Assembly (NCBI GenBank): GCA_019244985.1
Contig: JAFASB010000142.1
Location: 1 to 42,838, forward strand
Source of the DNA: Acidimicrobiia bacterium
GTDB taxonomy: Bacteria; Actinomycetota; Acidimicrobiia; Acidimicrobiales; AC-14
Reading direction: 5' to 3'
Length of the DNA stretch: 42,838 bases
Shown: positions 8,081 through 16,094 of the stretch, in pieces
How the letters are laid out: each line of letters starts with the position of its first letter
Numbering within the stretch: the stretch's first letter is position 1
The notes under the pieces: generated by a model
What the model was told of the DNA's origin: nothing
Seen by the model: only the letters and a program-made list of their open reading frames with translations
The model's database searches: none
Translations under genes and position numbers: made by a program

Positions 8081-8908
8081 GTGGCGTCTTCGGCCGCGCC
8101 CGTCCTTGTTCTCGAGAACGAACCGGAGCGCTTGCGTGACTGGGCGGGTGCGATGTGGCACTTCCGGCACCTGCTGGCCATGCTCAGTCGGGCCCAGTTC
8201 CACGTCCGTTACAAGCGGGCGTCGTTTGGCGTCGCGTGGGCCGTGGGGCTGCCCCTCATCCAGGCCGCGGTCCTCACGATCGTCTTCGAAAAGCTGGTAC
8301 GGGTCAGTGGCGGCCTCCACTTCGGCGCCTACGTCCTCAGTGGTGTGCTCGCCTGGAGCTACTTCTCCCAGACCGTCGCGCCGGGATCGACCGCCATCGT
8401 CGAGGGTTCATCGCTGACCGACAAGGTGTGGTTCCCGCGCGCCATCCTCCCCGCCACGACGGTGTTCGCCAACCTGCCCGGCCTGGCGGTGTCCATGGCG
8501 TTCCTCGTCGTCGCCCTCCCCGTCCTCGGCGTCCCGCTGGGCATCCGAGTCCTCCTGCTGCCGCTGGCGTGCGCGCTGTTGATCGCCTTCACCCTCGCCC
8601 TCGTCGAGGTGCTCGCGGCGTTGCACGTGTACTTCCGCGACGTCCGGTTTCTCGTACAGGCCGCTCTCGTGGTGTGGTTCTACGTGACGCCGATCGCTTA
8701 TCCGAAGGCGTTGCTCAAGGGGTTGGCGACGTGGATCGACGTCAACCCGCTCACGGGCATCGTGGCCCTGTTCCACCTTGCGACCGTCGGGAACGAGGCC
8801 AATTGGCAGCGCCCGCTTCTGTTCGCCCTCGCCTGGACGGCGGTGCTGGTCATAGCGGCCGTCGAAGCGCACCGCCGGCGCGACCGCCTGTTCGTCGATC
8901 TCTTGTGA
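8081..8908 (+). CDS. wzm: ABC-2 type polysaccharide export permease (Wzm-like)
   Basis: The 275-residue integral membrane protein has about six hydrophobic segments and the ABC-2 permease layout: an amphipathic N-terminal region (HFRHLLAMLSRAQFHVRYKRASFGVAWAV), then LVEVLAALHVYFRDVRFLV, where DVR is the family hallmark, and FYVTPIAYP. It would form the channel moving a lipid-linked polysaccharide across the membrane, powered by the ATPase encoded 10 bases downstream. The GTG start follows a -10-like hexamer by six bases. The symbol reflects type, not proven orthology. Confidence 0.88.
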   Translation: MASSAAPVLVLENEPERLRDWAGAMWHFRHLLAMLSRAQFHVRYKRASFGVAWAVGLPLIQAAVLTIVFEKLVRVSGGLHFGAYVLSGVLAWSYFSQTVAPGSTAIVEGSSLTDKVWFPRAILPATTVFANLPGLAVSMAFLVVALPVLGVPLGIRVLLLPLACALLIAFTLALVEVLAALHVYFRDVRFLVQAALVVWFYVTPIAYPKALLKGLATWIDVNPLTGIVALFHLATVGNEANWQRPLLFALAWTAVLVIAAVEAHRRRDRLFVDLL

Positions 8909-8918
8909 TCGAGCGCCG

Positions 8919-10166
8919 ATGAACGATGTGGTGCTCAGCCTGGAGGGTGTGAGCAAGCGATACGTCAAGCTCGACGAAAAGGCCATGCTGCTGCGCTCGC
9001 TGCTGCCGTTCGCCCGTCCGGCGCGGTCCGAGCTGTGGGCGCTGCGCGATGTCGACCTCGTGGTGCGGCAAGGCGAGACGGTGGGGCTCATCGGCCGGAA
9101 CGGGGCCGGGAAGACGACGCTCCTGCGTCTCCTCGCGGGGGTGACCCGGCCGTCGGCCGGACGCGTCACCGTCGCCGGCCGCATCGCTCCGCTCATCAGC
9201 GTCGGCGTGGGCTTCCATCCGGAGATGTCGGGCCGGGAGAACGTCTACGTCAACGGCATGCTGCTCGGTCTCAGCAGCAAGCAGATCAGCGAGCGACTCG
9301 ACGACATCGTGAGCTTCGCCGAGCTCGAGCGCTTCATCGACACGCCGGTCAAGTTCTATTCGTCGGGGATGTACATGCGCCTCGGGTTCTCGGTCGCGAT
9401 CTCCGCGGATCCTGACGTGCTCCTCGTCGACGAGGTGCTTGCGGTCGGCGACCTTGCGTTCCAGCTGCGCTGCTTCGACCGCATGCGTCAGATCCAGGAG
9501 CGGGGCGCCACCATCCTGCTCGTGAGCCACTCGATGCAGGCCATCCGAAACCTCTGCCCGCGCGCCGTCGTACTCCGCGAGGGGCGCGTCGAATACGACG
9601 GCGAGGTGTCCGACGCGATCGGGCGCCATCACGAGCTGATGAGCGCCGACGTAGCCGCGGGGGCGGTCCGCACCGCAGTCGACGTCGAGCACGCGGTCGT
9701 CACCGGTGGCGCCCGCATCGTCGACCGCCGGCTGCTGAGCGGAGGCCACGTCGTGCACCACGCAACCGTCGACGAGACGCTCACGTTCGAGGCAAGGGTG
9801 ACGTTCGACCGGTCGGTCGACAGCCCGCAACTCTTCTTCTCGGTGCTCCGGGACGACGGCCGCCTCGCCTATTCGCTGTTCACCGAGCCTGAGCAGCGCT
9901 ACCAGTCCTACGCCGCCGGCGATGTTGCCGATGTCAGGGTGCGCTTCAACTGCCGCCTCGGGGGTGGCACCTACAAGCTGGTGCTCCAGGTCCTCACGAG
10001 CGACGGACGCCAGATGCTCGAGCCCGACGACGCCGGCCTCCTGTTCTTCGTGGCCCCGGCGCCCGGCTCCGCCGGCCTCACCCACCTGGGAGCCGAGATC
10101 ACCGTCGACGGTCAGGCCGTCAGCGACTACGGCGAGTTCACCCTCGGCCGACGCCAAGCCCCTTGA
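8919..10166 (+). CDS. wzt: ABC transporter ATPase with C-terminal extension (Wzt-like)
   Basis: This 415-residue protein has a nucleotide-binding domain with Walker A GRNGAGKTT (59-67), signature YSSGM (147-151) and Walker B VLLVDE (167-172), and the SVGVGFHPEMSGRENVYVNG stretch typical of polysaccharide exporters. Residues from about 250 to 415 form an extra beta-rich domain (VDETLTFEARVTFDRSVDSPQ, then FNCRLGGGTYKLVLQVL), as in Wzt proteins whose C-terminal domain recognises the modified non-reducing end of the glycan. That fits with the nearby methyltransferases. It is convergent with the GT2 gene at 10180, with 13 bases between. Confidence 0.92.
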   Translation: MNDVVLSLEGVSKRYVKLDEKAMLLRSLLPFARPARSELWALRDVDLVVRQGETVGLIGRNGAGKTTLLRLLAGVTRPSAGRVTVAGRIAPLISVGVGFHPEMSGRENVYVNGMLLGLSSKQISERLDDIVSFAELERFIDTPVKFYSSGMYMRLGFSVAISADPDVLLVDEVLAVGDLAFQLRCFDRMRQIQERGATILLVSHSMQAIRNLCPRAVVLREGRVEYDGEVSDAIGRHHELMSADVAAGAVRTAVDVEHAVVTGGARIVDRRLLSGGHVVHHATVDETLTFEARVTFDRSVDSPQLFFSVLRDDGRLAYSLFTEPEQRYQSYAAGDVADVRVRFNCRLGGGTYKLVLQVLTSDGRQMLEPDDAGLLFFVAPAPGSAGLTHLGAEITVDGQAVSDYGEFTLGRRQAP

Positions 10167-10179
10167 CGAGAGACCCGCG

Positions 10180-11169
10180 TCAGAGGACCAGTGTGCGGCT
10201 GCGGGCGCTGCCGACCAGTAGGGCCCCGGCGGCGACGGTATCGAGTGCGAAGCGCAGGGCGAAACCGGCAGCGACGGTGGCCGGCGCCGGTGCGACCGGA
10301 ACGCTGCGGCTGCGGCGCGCCTGCAGAAATCCCCAGACCGCGAGGGATGCCGCGGCGGCGCGACCGCGTCCCGTGCCGGCCGCAACGGCGGCCGTGTACA
10401 GCGGCGCCCGGCTCCAGTTGCCGAGCACGTAGCGGTGGCGGAACAACGGCATGTCTCGCAGCTCGGGGACCTCTCGCACGAGTGCGGGGAAGGCCGCCAT
10501 CTGGACCGTACGGCTGACCATGTCGCTCACGTCGATCGGGAACACGGCGTGCTCGACGACCGCGTCCGGCACATAGGCGGCCCGCCCGGCGCGCCGGACG
10601 CGCCACGCCAGGATCGTGTCCTCGCCGAACCCGAGACCGCGGGCGCGCGCCCAAGGGCGGAACCCGAGACGCGCCGCAGCGTCGACGTCGAACCCGCCCG
10701 CAGCGTCGTAGGCGCGGCGCCGGTAGAAGACGTTGCACGTCGGATACAGCCCTTCTTCACCCGCCGCCAGGCTGCGCTCGTGGAGGGCGACGGCCCGGGC
10801 GGGTCGCGTGACGCCGTTGACGACGTCGGCGCCGCTGTCGAGGGCACCGACGCCCGCGGCCAGCCAACCGGGATGCGGGACACAGTCGCTGTCGGTGAAC
10901 GCCAGGTACTCAGCGGTCGAGACGGCGACGCCGGTGCAACGGCCGGCGACGGCGCCCGAGCCCGTATTGGCGACGAGCCGCACGTTGCGTCCCGCCGCCG
11001 CGTCGGCGGCCACCTCCTCGGGAGCGCCGTCGGTGGACCCGTCGTCGACGACGATGACCTCGAAGTCCCGGTAGGTCTGGGCCGAAAGGGCGTCGAGCAG
11101 CTGGCGCAACAGGGCACGGCGGTTGCGCACGGGCACGACGACCGAGACCCGCGCGCCGGTGTCAGCCAT
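10180..11169 (-). CDS. Glycosyltransferase family 2, last gene of the CDP-sugar operon
   Basis: The 329-residue protein starts with VSVVVPVRNRRALL and IVVDDGSTDGAPEEV, has the metal site FTDSDCVPHPGW and the GFGEDTILAWR acceptor-side stretch, and ends with hydrophobic segments likely to hold it at the membrane. ATG 11169 is chosen because the fold begins seven residues later and because the codon overlaps the stop of a five-codon reading frame (see 11169-11186). Upstream in-frame starts would run through the epimerase gene. It is the eighth gene of the minus-strand operon and may transfer the sugar made by the genes before it; that is inference from position. Confidence 0.88.
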   Translation of the reverse strand: MADTGARVSVVVPVRNRRALLRQLLDALSAQTYRDFEVIVVDDGSTDGAPEEVAADAAAGRNVRLVANTGSGAVAGRCTGVAVSTAEYLAFTDSDCVPHPGWLAAGVGALDSGADVVNGVTRPARAVALHERSLAAGEEGLYPTCNVFYRRRAYDAAGGFDVDAAARLGFRPWARARGLGFGEDTILAWRVRRAGRAAYVPDAVVEHAVFPIDVSDMVSRTVQMAAFPALVREVPELRDMPLFRHRYVLGNWSRAPLYTAAVAAGTGRGRAAAASLAVWGFLQARRSRSVPVAPAPATVAAGFALRFALDTVAAGALLVGSARSRTLVL

Positions 11170-11200
11170 CACCCGTGCTGCACCATCACCCGTGCTGCAG
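11167..11200. repeat. 17-base tandem direct repeat at an intercistronic junction
   Basis: Two adjacent copies of catcacccgtgctgcac (11167-11183 and 11184-11200) differ only in their last base. On the minus strand each copy contains CAC GGG TGATG, so the stop/start overlap of the RmlC-like gene and the GT2 gene has been duplicated. Confidence 0.9.
11169..11186 (-). other. Possible five-codon relay reading frame (MVQHG-stop)
   Basis: The ATG at 11186-11184 overlaps the stop of the RmlC-like gene (TGATG). It runs five codons, and its own TGA at 11171-11169 overlaps the ATG of the GT2 gene in the same TGATG arrangement. It arises from the 17-base duplication and could pass ribosomes from one gene to the next. 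Translation is not shown. Confidence 0.45.
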
Positions 11201-11641
11201 TGACCAGTCGTAGGGGATGTCGGGCGTGAAGGGGTCCTTGCGCAGGATCTCGTCGGGGGTGTGGGCCTCTGTGGCGCAGTTGGCCACGAGCGCGGCGCTG
11301 TCGCCCATACCTTTGAAGCCGTTCCAGACACCGGGCGGGATCGTCACCAGCTTGTAGTCGAGCTCGCCGACGAAGAGCTCGACCAGCGCGCCGCGCGTCG
11401 ACGAATCATCGCGGTCGTCGTAGCAGACGAGCTTCACCATCCCGACGGGGACGGCGTAGTTGAGCGTCATGCGCCGGTGCACGTGCCAACCCTTGATCGC
11501 CCCGGGGTACACGAGTGAGAAGTAGATCTCGCCGAAGCGTTCGAAGTGCTCGGCGTCGGCACGCAACATGTGCAGCACCGCACCCCGCTCGTCGGCGATT
11601 CGCCGCAGCGGCGTGACCACGAGACCGTCGATGTCGCTCAT
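11186..11641 (-). CDS. RmlC-like sugar-nucleotide epimerase (cupin)
   Basis: The 151-residue protein is a short cupin of the dTDP-4-dehydrorhamnose 3,5-epimerase type. HFERFGEIYFSLVYPGAIKG leads to the KGWHVHRRM segment, whose first His matches the catalytic base position of RmlC. IPPGVWNGFKGMG is the conserved strand, and KDPFTPDIPYDW the C-terminal Asp-containing motif. It is about 30 residues shorter than typical RmlC, and the usual CTDYY tyrosine segment reads CATEAHTPDE, so the acid tyrosine seems to be missing. Because its neighbours make CDP-sugars, a CDP-4-keto-6-deoxyhexose substrate and possibly only one epimerisation are plausible. It overlaps the previous gene as ATGA. Confidence 0.8.
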   Translation of the reverse strand: MSDIDGLVVTPLRRIADERGAVLHMLRADAEHFERFGEIYFSLVYPGAIKGWHVHRRMTLNYAVPVGMVKLVCYDDRDDSSTRGALVELFVGELDYKLVTIPPGVWNGFKGMGDSAALVANCATEAHTPDEILRKDPFTPDIPYDWSLQHG

Positions 11642-12519
11642 GCCGGGAGCTCCTCGCGGTGGGCGAGGCAGAAGGCGGCGGTTTCCTCGACGGCTGCGGA
11701 CAGGTCCCCGTCGGCGCGCAGTCCCAGGTCGGCGAGACGCTGCACGGACACGCGGTGGGGCTGCGGGCGTTCGTCGGGGCCTTCGGGCGCGTGCAGCGGC
11801 GGGCGGTCGCCGGTGAGCGCCTCGAAGGCGTCCTGCACGAGCTCGGCCAGGTTGCGCACGGTCGTCGGCGTGCCCGACCCAAGGTTGTAGGTACCCGCCG
11901 GCACGGCCTCGGGGTCGGCGGCTGCTTCCAGGATTCGGACTGCGTCGGCCATGGGGACGAAGTCCCGCCACTGCCAGCCGTGCGAGCGGAGGCGGAGCGC
12001 GCCAGTCAGCGCCGCCTGGCGGCACAGGTCGTTGGCCACGAGCGTCCAGCGCTGCACGTCTGCGCGGCCAGGGGCACCGACGGCATTGGTGAGCCGGAGG
12101 ACGACGAGATCGAGGTCGTGGGACGCGGCGGCGTGCTCCGAAGCGAGGCGGGCAACGGCATAGGCGCCGCGCGGCGCCGGCATCGTCGACTCGTCGAGCA
12201 CGGCGCCCTCGACGGGCGGCCCGTAGACGTGGACGGTCGACACGTACACGAAGCGGCGGACGCCGCCCTCGGCCGCGGCCCTTGCCGTCCGCCACGTGGT
12301 CGAGACGGTCTCGGCCAGCGCCAGTTCGGGGTTCTCCGCGGCGAGGATCTCGTTCGCCCCTGCCAGGTGGACCACGGCGTCGGCCGACGTGCACGCCTCC
12401 TTCAGCCCGGCGGCATCGGTGGTTCGATCGACGACGACCACACGGTGACGTTCGCGCAGGGCTGTCTCGAGCCTCCCGCCCACGTAGCCGCGCGCTCCGG
12501 TGACGACGACCGTGCTCAT
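11638..12519 (-). CDS. NAD-dependent epimerase/reductase (extended SDR)
   Basis: The 293-residue protein starts at ATG 12519 with the nucleotide-binding glycine motif TGARGYVGG (7-15), and has VVHLAGANE, YVSTVHVYG and WRDFVPMADAV, all standard for extended SDR sugar-nucleotide enzymes. The catalytic Tyr is at 120, but the usual Lys of Y-x3-K is Arg (YAVAR, Arg124). It lies between the CDP-glucose dehydratase and the RmlC-like gene with four-base overlaps on both sides, so C4 reduction or epimerisation of the CDP-keto sugar is the likely task. Whether Arg124 supports catalysis is open. Confidence 0.82.
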   Translation of the reverse strand: MSTVVVTGARGYVGGRLETALRERHRVVVVDRTTDAAGLKEACTSADAVVHLAGANEILAAENPELALAETVSTTWRTARAAAEGGVRRFVYVSTVHVYGPPVEGAVLDESTMPAPRGAYAVARLASEHAAASHDLDLVVLRLTNAVGAPGRADVQRWTLVANDLCRQAALTGALRLRSHGWQWRDFVPMADAVRILEAAADPEAVPAGTYNLGSGTPTTVRNLAELVQDAFEALTGDRPPLHAPEGPDERPQPHRVSVQRLADLGLRADGDLSAAVEETAAFCLAHREELPA

Positions 12520-13502
12520 GGCTCGTCGAGGTAGTCGCGGTACCACGCCACCGTCCGCTCGAAGGCTTCGCCGACCGCGAACGTCGGCTCCCATCGGATG
12601 AGGCGCTTGGCCTTGTCCGACGAAAGCGACTGATGGGGGATCTCGTCCTTGGCCGAGCCGAGCACCTCGGGCTCGAGGTCGGTGCGTCCCGTCACACGGC
12701 CGAGGAGGTCGACCACCTCGAGCACGCTCATCGGGGCCCCGGTGGCGAAGTTGAACGGCTCGCCGGCGAGGGAGGGGTCGTCGGTCATGGCCTCGGCGAG
12801 ACGGAGGTAGGCCAGCGCCGCGTCCTCGATGTACACGTAGTCCCGCGTGTACGTGCCGTCGGACCTGACGACGGGGCGTTCGCCACGCAGCAGCGACCGG
12901 GCGGTACCGGGGACGAGTCGGGCCCAGTTGACGTCACCCGGTCCGTAAAAGTTCCCGCACCGCACGGCCGAGACGGGCAGCTCGAACACGGCGTGGTAGC
13001 TCGTGCACAGCAGATCGGCGCACGCCTTCGACATGTCGTAGGGGTGCACCGGCTGGAGCGGCATGTCCTCGGTGTAGGGCAGCTGCGGCTGGGCGCCGTA
13101 GGCCTTGTCGCTGCTCGCCACGAGCACCGCAGACACGCGCGGCGAACGGCGACACGCCTCGAGGACGGTCCACGTCCCGCGTACGTTGCTCTCGAACGTC
13201 GAGACCGGGTTGCGGTTCGCGACCTCGACCTGGGTCTGGGCGGCCAGATGGAAGACGGTCGCCACCGCGTACTCACCGAGGACACGCTCCAGCAGCTCCT
13301 GGTCGCGCACGTCGCCGCGGACCTCGGCGACCCGGCCCCGCCAGCTCGCGGCGACAGGCGTGGGCGGGACGTCGTCGCGCACCAGCACGACGACCTCGGC
13401 GCCCAGATCGCGCAGCATCGCCGTGAGATGACTACCGAGGAACCCCGTGGCTCCGGTGACCAGCACCGGTCGGTCGCGCCAGAGGGCGCCGTTCGGGGTC
13501 AC
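12516..13502 (-). CDS. rfbG: CDP-glucose 4,6-dehydratase
   Basis: This 328-residue extended SDR converts CDP-glucose to CDP-4-keto-6-deoxyglucose. The glycine motif is TGATGFLG (17-24), the catalytic pair is intact in YDMSKACADLL, and the RfbG-type stretches FHLAAQTQVEVANRNPVSTF, ASSDKAYG and YTRDYVYIEDAA are present. GTG 13502 is chosen because it overlaps the stop of the cytidylyltransferase (GTGA) and gives the usual dozen residues before the first strand; an ATG at 13538 would run 40 bases into the neighbour. Pairing with the cytidylyltransferase supports CDP rather than dTDP or GDP substrate. Confidence 0.88.
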   Translation of the reverse strand: MTPNGALWRDRPVLVTGATGFLGSHLTAMLRDLGAEVVVLVRDDVPPTPVAASWRGRVAEVRGDVRDQELLERVLGEYAVATVFHLAAQTQVEVANRNPVSTFESNVRGTWTVLEACRRSPRVSAVLVASSDKAYGAQPQLPYTEDMPLQPVHPYDMSKACADLLCTSYHAVFELPVSAVRCGNFYGPGDVNWARLVPGTARSLLRGERPVVRSDGTYTRDYVYIEDAALAYLRLAEAMTDDPSLAGEPFNFATGAPMSVLEVVDLLGRVTGRTDLEPEVLGSAKDEIPHQSLSSDKAKRLIRWEPTFAVGEAFERTVAWYRDYLDEP

Positions 13503-14296
13503 GCCCACACCTTCCAGGGCGCCTTGCCCGAGTCCCACAGCTCGGTGAGCAGCTCGTGCTCACGCGGCGTGTCCATCGGCTGCCAGAACCCGGTGTGCTC
13601 GTACGCAACCAGTTCGCCGTCGGCCGCCAGCCGCGCCATCGGCTCGCGCTCGAGCATGACGTTGGCATCGGCGGGGACGTACCGGTCGATGGCCTCCTTC
13701 TCGAACACCATGAACCCGCCGCTGATCGCGCCAGTGCTCGTCTGCGGCTTCTCCTCGAACGAACGCACGCGCCCGTCGGATGACAGGTCCAACTCGCCGA
13801 AACGGCCGGGTGGACGGACCGCAGTCACGGTCGCCAGCTTGCCGTGGTCGCGGTGGAAGGCGAGGAGTGCAGCGAGGTCGACGTCGCCGACGCAGTCGCC
13901 GTACGTCACCATCACGGGTCCGGCGTCCAGACGCCGCGCCGCTCGGCGCACGCGCGTGCCGGTCAACGAGTCGAGCCCGGTGTCGACACACGTGACGCGC
14001 CACCCGAGCTCGTCGTGGTCACCGTGGAAGGCGATCGTCTCCGGACGACCGAGCTCGATGGTGAAGTCCGATGCCATGGCCCGGTAGTGCAGGAAGTACT
14101 CGCGGATCACGTCGCCGAGATAGCCGAGGGCGAGCACGAAGTCGTCGTGGCCGGCCGCCGCGTAGAGCTTCATGATGTGCCACAGCACGGGCTGTGAACC
14201 GATGGGCAGCATGGCCTTCGGGAGCTCTCGGCCGAGGCCGGCCATGCGAGTGCCCCGCCCGCCGCAGAGGATGACGGTGGGCACGCGTTCGCTCAC
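13499..14296 (-). CDS. rfbF: Glucose-1-phosphate cytidylyltransferase
   Basis: The 265-residue nucleotidyltransferase makes CDP-glucose from CTP and glucose-1-phosphate. The CGGRGTR loop (11-17) and LPKAMLPIGSQPVLWHIMK mark the sugar nucleotidyltransferase fold, and YGDCVGDVD holds the metal-binding Asp. ISGGFMVFE and the C-terminal GKAPWKVW are characteristic of RfbF rather than RmlA. The GTG start at 14296 overlaps the upstream GT2 stop by four bases, and its own stop overlaps rfbG. Length matches the family (about 257-265). Confidence 0.93.
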   Translation of the reverse strand: MSERVPTVILCGGRGTRMAGLGRELPKAMLPIGSQPVLWHIMKLYAAAGHDDFVLALGYLGDVIREYFLHYRAMASDFTIELGRPETIAFHGDHDELGWRVTCVDTGLDSLTGTRVRRAARRLDAGPVMVTYGDCVGDVDLAALLAFHRDHGKLATVTAVRPPGRFGELDLSSDGRVRSFEEKPQTSTGAISGGFMVFEKEAIDRYVPADANVMLEREPMARLAADGELVAYEHTGFWQPMDTPREHELLTELWDSGKAPWKVWA

Positions 14297-15237
14297 GGGC
14301 GTGCCTCTCTGATCACGCGCGCCCTGTTGACGGCCGCTTCCCGGAGGAAGCCAGCGGTATGGACGACTGACAGAGCGGCACCCATGGCCACATCAGCGTG
14401 CCACGGCCCCTCCCTGGCGCGGTCGCCAAGCAGGCGCTCGAGGTGGATGAGGATCCCTTTGGCGCCGCCCAGGGGACGCCGGGCGTTGACCTCGCGGTCG
14501 AGCAGCCAGTCGGAGCGGCCCTGGGCGTATGTGCGCTTCACGAAGTACCTCGGACGCACGCGTTCGGGCGGAACCTCGTGGGTGACGGCCGCCTCCGGGA
14601 CGTAGCGGACGCGCCCGCCGATCGCCCAGAACCGCCGGCACAGGTCGACGTCCTCGTTGAAGAAGATCGGGACCCGCTGGGCGGGGCCGAGCACGGGGTC
14701 GAATCCGCCGGTCTCTCGCAGGAGGTCGCTGCGGAATGCGGCGCTGGCGGTCAGCACGAAGTCGCCCTCGGGCAGTTCCTTCTCGACGTCGCCGCGGCTG
14801 TACTCCGACAGACAACCGCGCCAGTCGCGGCTCACCCAATGGGGGAGCGTCACCGCCGGGTCGAGGACGACCGGTCCTCCCGCACCCTCGCTGCGGCCCT
14901 CGAGAATCGGTTTGGTCAACGCGCCCAACCACGTCGACGACACCGTGACGTCGTCGTCGACGAACGCCACCACGTCACCCTTGGCCGCCTCGATGCCCGT
15001 GTTCCTCGCGTAGGCGGCGCCGCGCTTCGCCTCACGCAGGAGCGTGACCGACGCCGGGATCGTCGGCGCCAGCGCTTGGACGACCGGCCCGGCGTCTTCG
15101 GACGCGTCGTTGTCGACGACGAGCAACTCCCACTCGACGCCGGGGTCGTCCTGCGAGGCCAACGAGCTCAGCGCTCGCGCCAGCGCGTCCGGCCGGCGGA
15201 ACGTCGGGAGAACGACTGTGACCGCGGGCCCGCTCAT
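14293..15237 (-). CDS. Glycosyltransferase family 2
   Basis: The 314-residue protein starts at ATG 15237 with VTVVLPTFRRPDALARAL and LLVVDNDASEDAG, carries the metal motif FVDDDVTVSSTWL and has FFNEDVDLCRRFWAIGGRVRY as the acceptor-side ED motif. The final 60 residues include an amphipathic stretch. It follows the PHP gene by seven bases and precedes rfbF with a GTGA overlap. It lies at the head of the CDP-sugar genes and is likely part of the same assembly line. The donor sugar cannot be assigned. Confidence 0.88.
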   Translation of the reverse strand: MSGPAVTVVLPTFRRPDALARALSSLASQDDPGVEWELLVVDNDASEDAGPVVQALAPTIPASVTLLREAKRGAAYARNTGIEAAKGDVVAFVDDDVTVSSTWLGALTKPILEGRSEGAGGPVVLDPAVTLPHWVSRDWRGCLSEYSRGDVEKELPEGDFVLTASAAFRSDLLRETGGFDPVLGPAQRVPIFFNEDVDLCRRFWAIGGRVRYVPEAAVTHEVPPERVRPRYFVKRTYAQGRSDWLLDREVNARRPLGGAKGILIHLERLLGDRAREGPWHADVAMGAALSVVHTAGFLREAAVNRARVIREARP

Positions 15238-15244
15238 GGAGCGG

Positions 15245-16084
15245 TCAGCCCTGCCGTCGGGCGGCCAGCTGTTCGAGGGCGACGTCGGGTACGTCGAGGT
15301 CGCCGCGGCCGATCCCGATCTGCAGATCCGGCTTGTAGGTGCCGTGGTGGTCGGAGCCGCCCGTGACGACCAGACCGTGGCGTGCCGCCAGGTCGGCGAC
15401 GCCCTGGCGCTCCTCGGGTGTGTAGCGCCCGTAGATCGCCTCGGCGCCGGCGAGGCCGAGGTCGGCGAGCTCGCCGATGGTCCGGTCGAGGTCGGCGGGC
15501 CCGAGCCCAAGGCTCAGCGGGTGGGCGAGGACGGGCACGGCGTTGGAATCGATGGCCAGGCGGATGGCCTGGTCCGGGTAGAGGCGCTCCTTCTCGACGT
15601 AGCCGGGCTGGCCCTTGGCGAGGTACCGGTCGAACGCCTCCTGGATGGTGCCGACAACGCCGTTGCGGACGAGGACGGCGGCCACGTGGGGCCTGCCGAT
15701 GCCCTTGCCCCCCGCCTCGGACTCGACCTCCTCGGGCGTGATCGGGAGCCCGAGCTCGTCGGATAGCCGTCGGAACATGCGGGCGTTGCGGGCGTCCCGC
15801 GCCTCCTGCAACCGGATCAGCTCCTCCTCGAGCGCCCCACCGGCCTCGACGAAGTAGATCAGCACGTGCATCGTCCCCTTGGGGACCTCGCAGGAGATCT
15901 CGGTTCCCCGGACGAGCTCGACGCCGACTTCCGCCGCCCGCTTGGCGGCGTCCTCCAAGCCGTCCATGCGGTCGTGGTCGGTGAGCGCGACGGCCTTGCA
16001 GCCGTTCGCGGCTGCCAGCTCCGGAATGCGCTCGGGCGGGTCGGACCCGTCGGACGCGGTCGAATGGGTGTGCAGGTCGATCAT
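15245..16084 (-). CDS. PHP-domain phosphoesterase (TrpH/YciV type)
   Basis: The 279-residue protein has the metal-binding motifs of the polymerase-and-histidinol-phosphatase domain in order: DLHTHSTASDG (3-13), LTDHDRMDG (about 34-42), GTEISCE, an internal VLAHPLS and the C-terminal GGSDHHG. Members of this subgroup hydrolyse phosphates of nucleotides or RNA ends, and many are conserved outside sugar loci. Here it is second in the CDP-sugar operon, 10 bases after the esterase. CpsB-type tyrosine phosphatases of capsule loci are also PHP proteins, but start with a different motif (HSHILPG), so a signalling role is only a possibility. Confidence 0.85.
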   Translation of the reverse strand: MIDLHTHSTASDGSDPPERIPELAAANGCKAVALTDHDRMDGLEDAAKRAAEVGVELVRGTEISCEVPKGTMHVLIYFVEAGGALEEELIRLQEARDARNARMFRRLSDELGLPITPEEVESEAGGKGIGRPHVAAVLVRNGVVGTIQEAFDRYLAKGQPGYVEKERLYPDQAIRLAIDSNAVPVLAHPLSLGLGPADLDRTIGELADLGLAGAEAIYGRYTPEERQGVADLAARHGLVVTGGSDHHGTYKPDLQIGIGRGDLDVPDVALEQLAARRQG

Positions 16085-16094
16085 GTCTCTCGTC

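Noticed and set aside
10164..10182. TGACG...CGTCA inverted repeat spanning the two convergent stop codons
   Set aside because: The stem has only five pairs with a nine-base loop and no T-run, and part of the symmetry comes from the two TGA codons themselves.
8850..10385. A 511-codon open frame antisense to the ABC ATPase
   Set aside because: High GC removes stop codons in shadow frames. The translation is rich in Arg, His and Glu with no fold motif, whereas the plus strand encodes a complete ABC ATPase.
15245..16084. Calling the PHP protein CpsB/Wzh
   Set aside because: The first motif is DLHTHSTASDG, typical of TrpH/YciV proteins, rather than the HSHILPG of CpsB.
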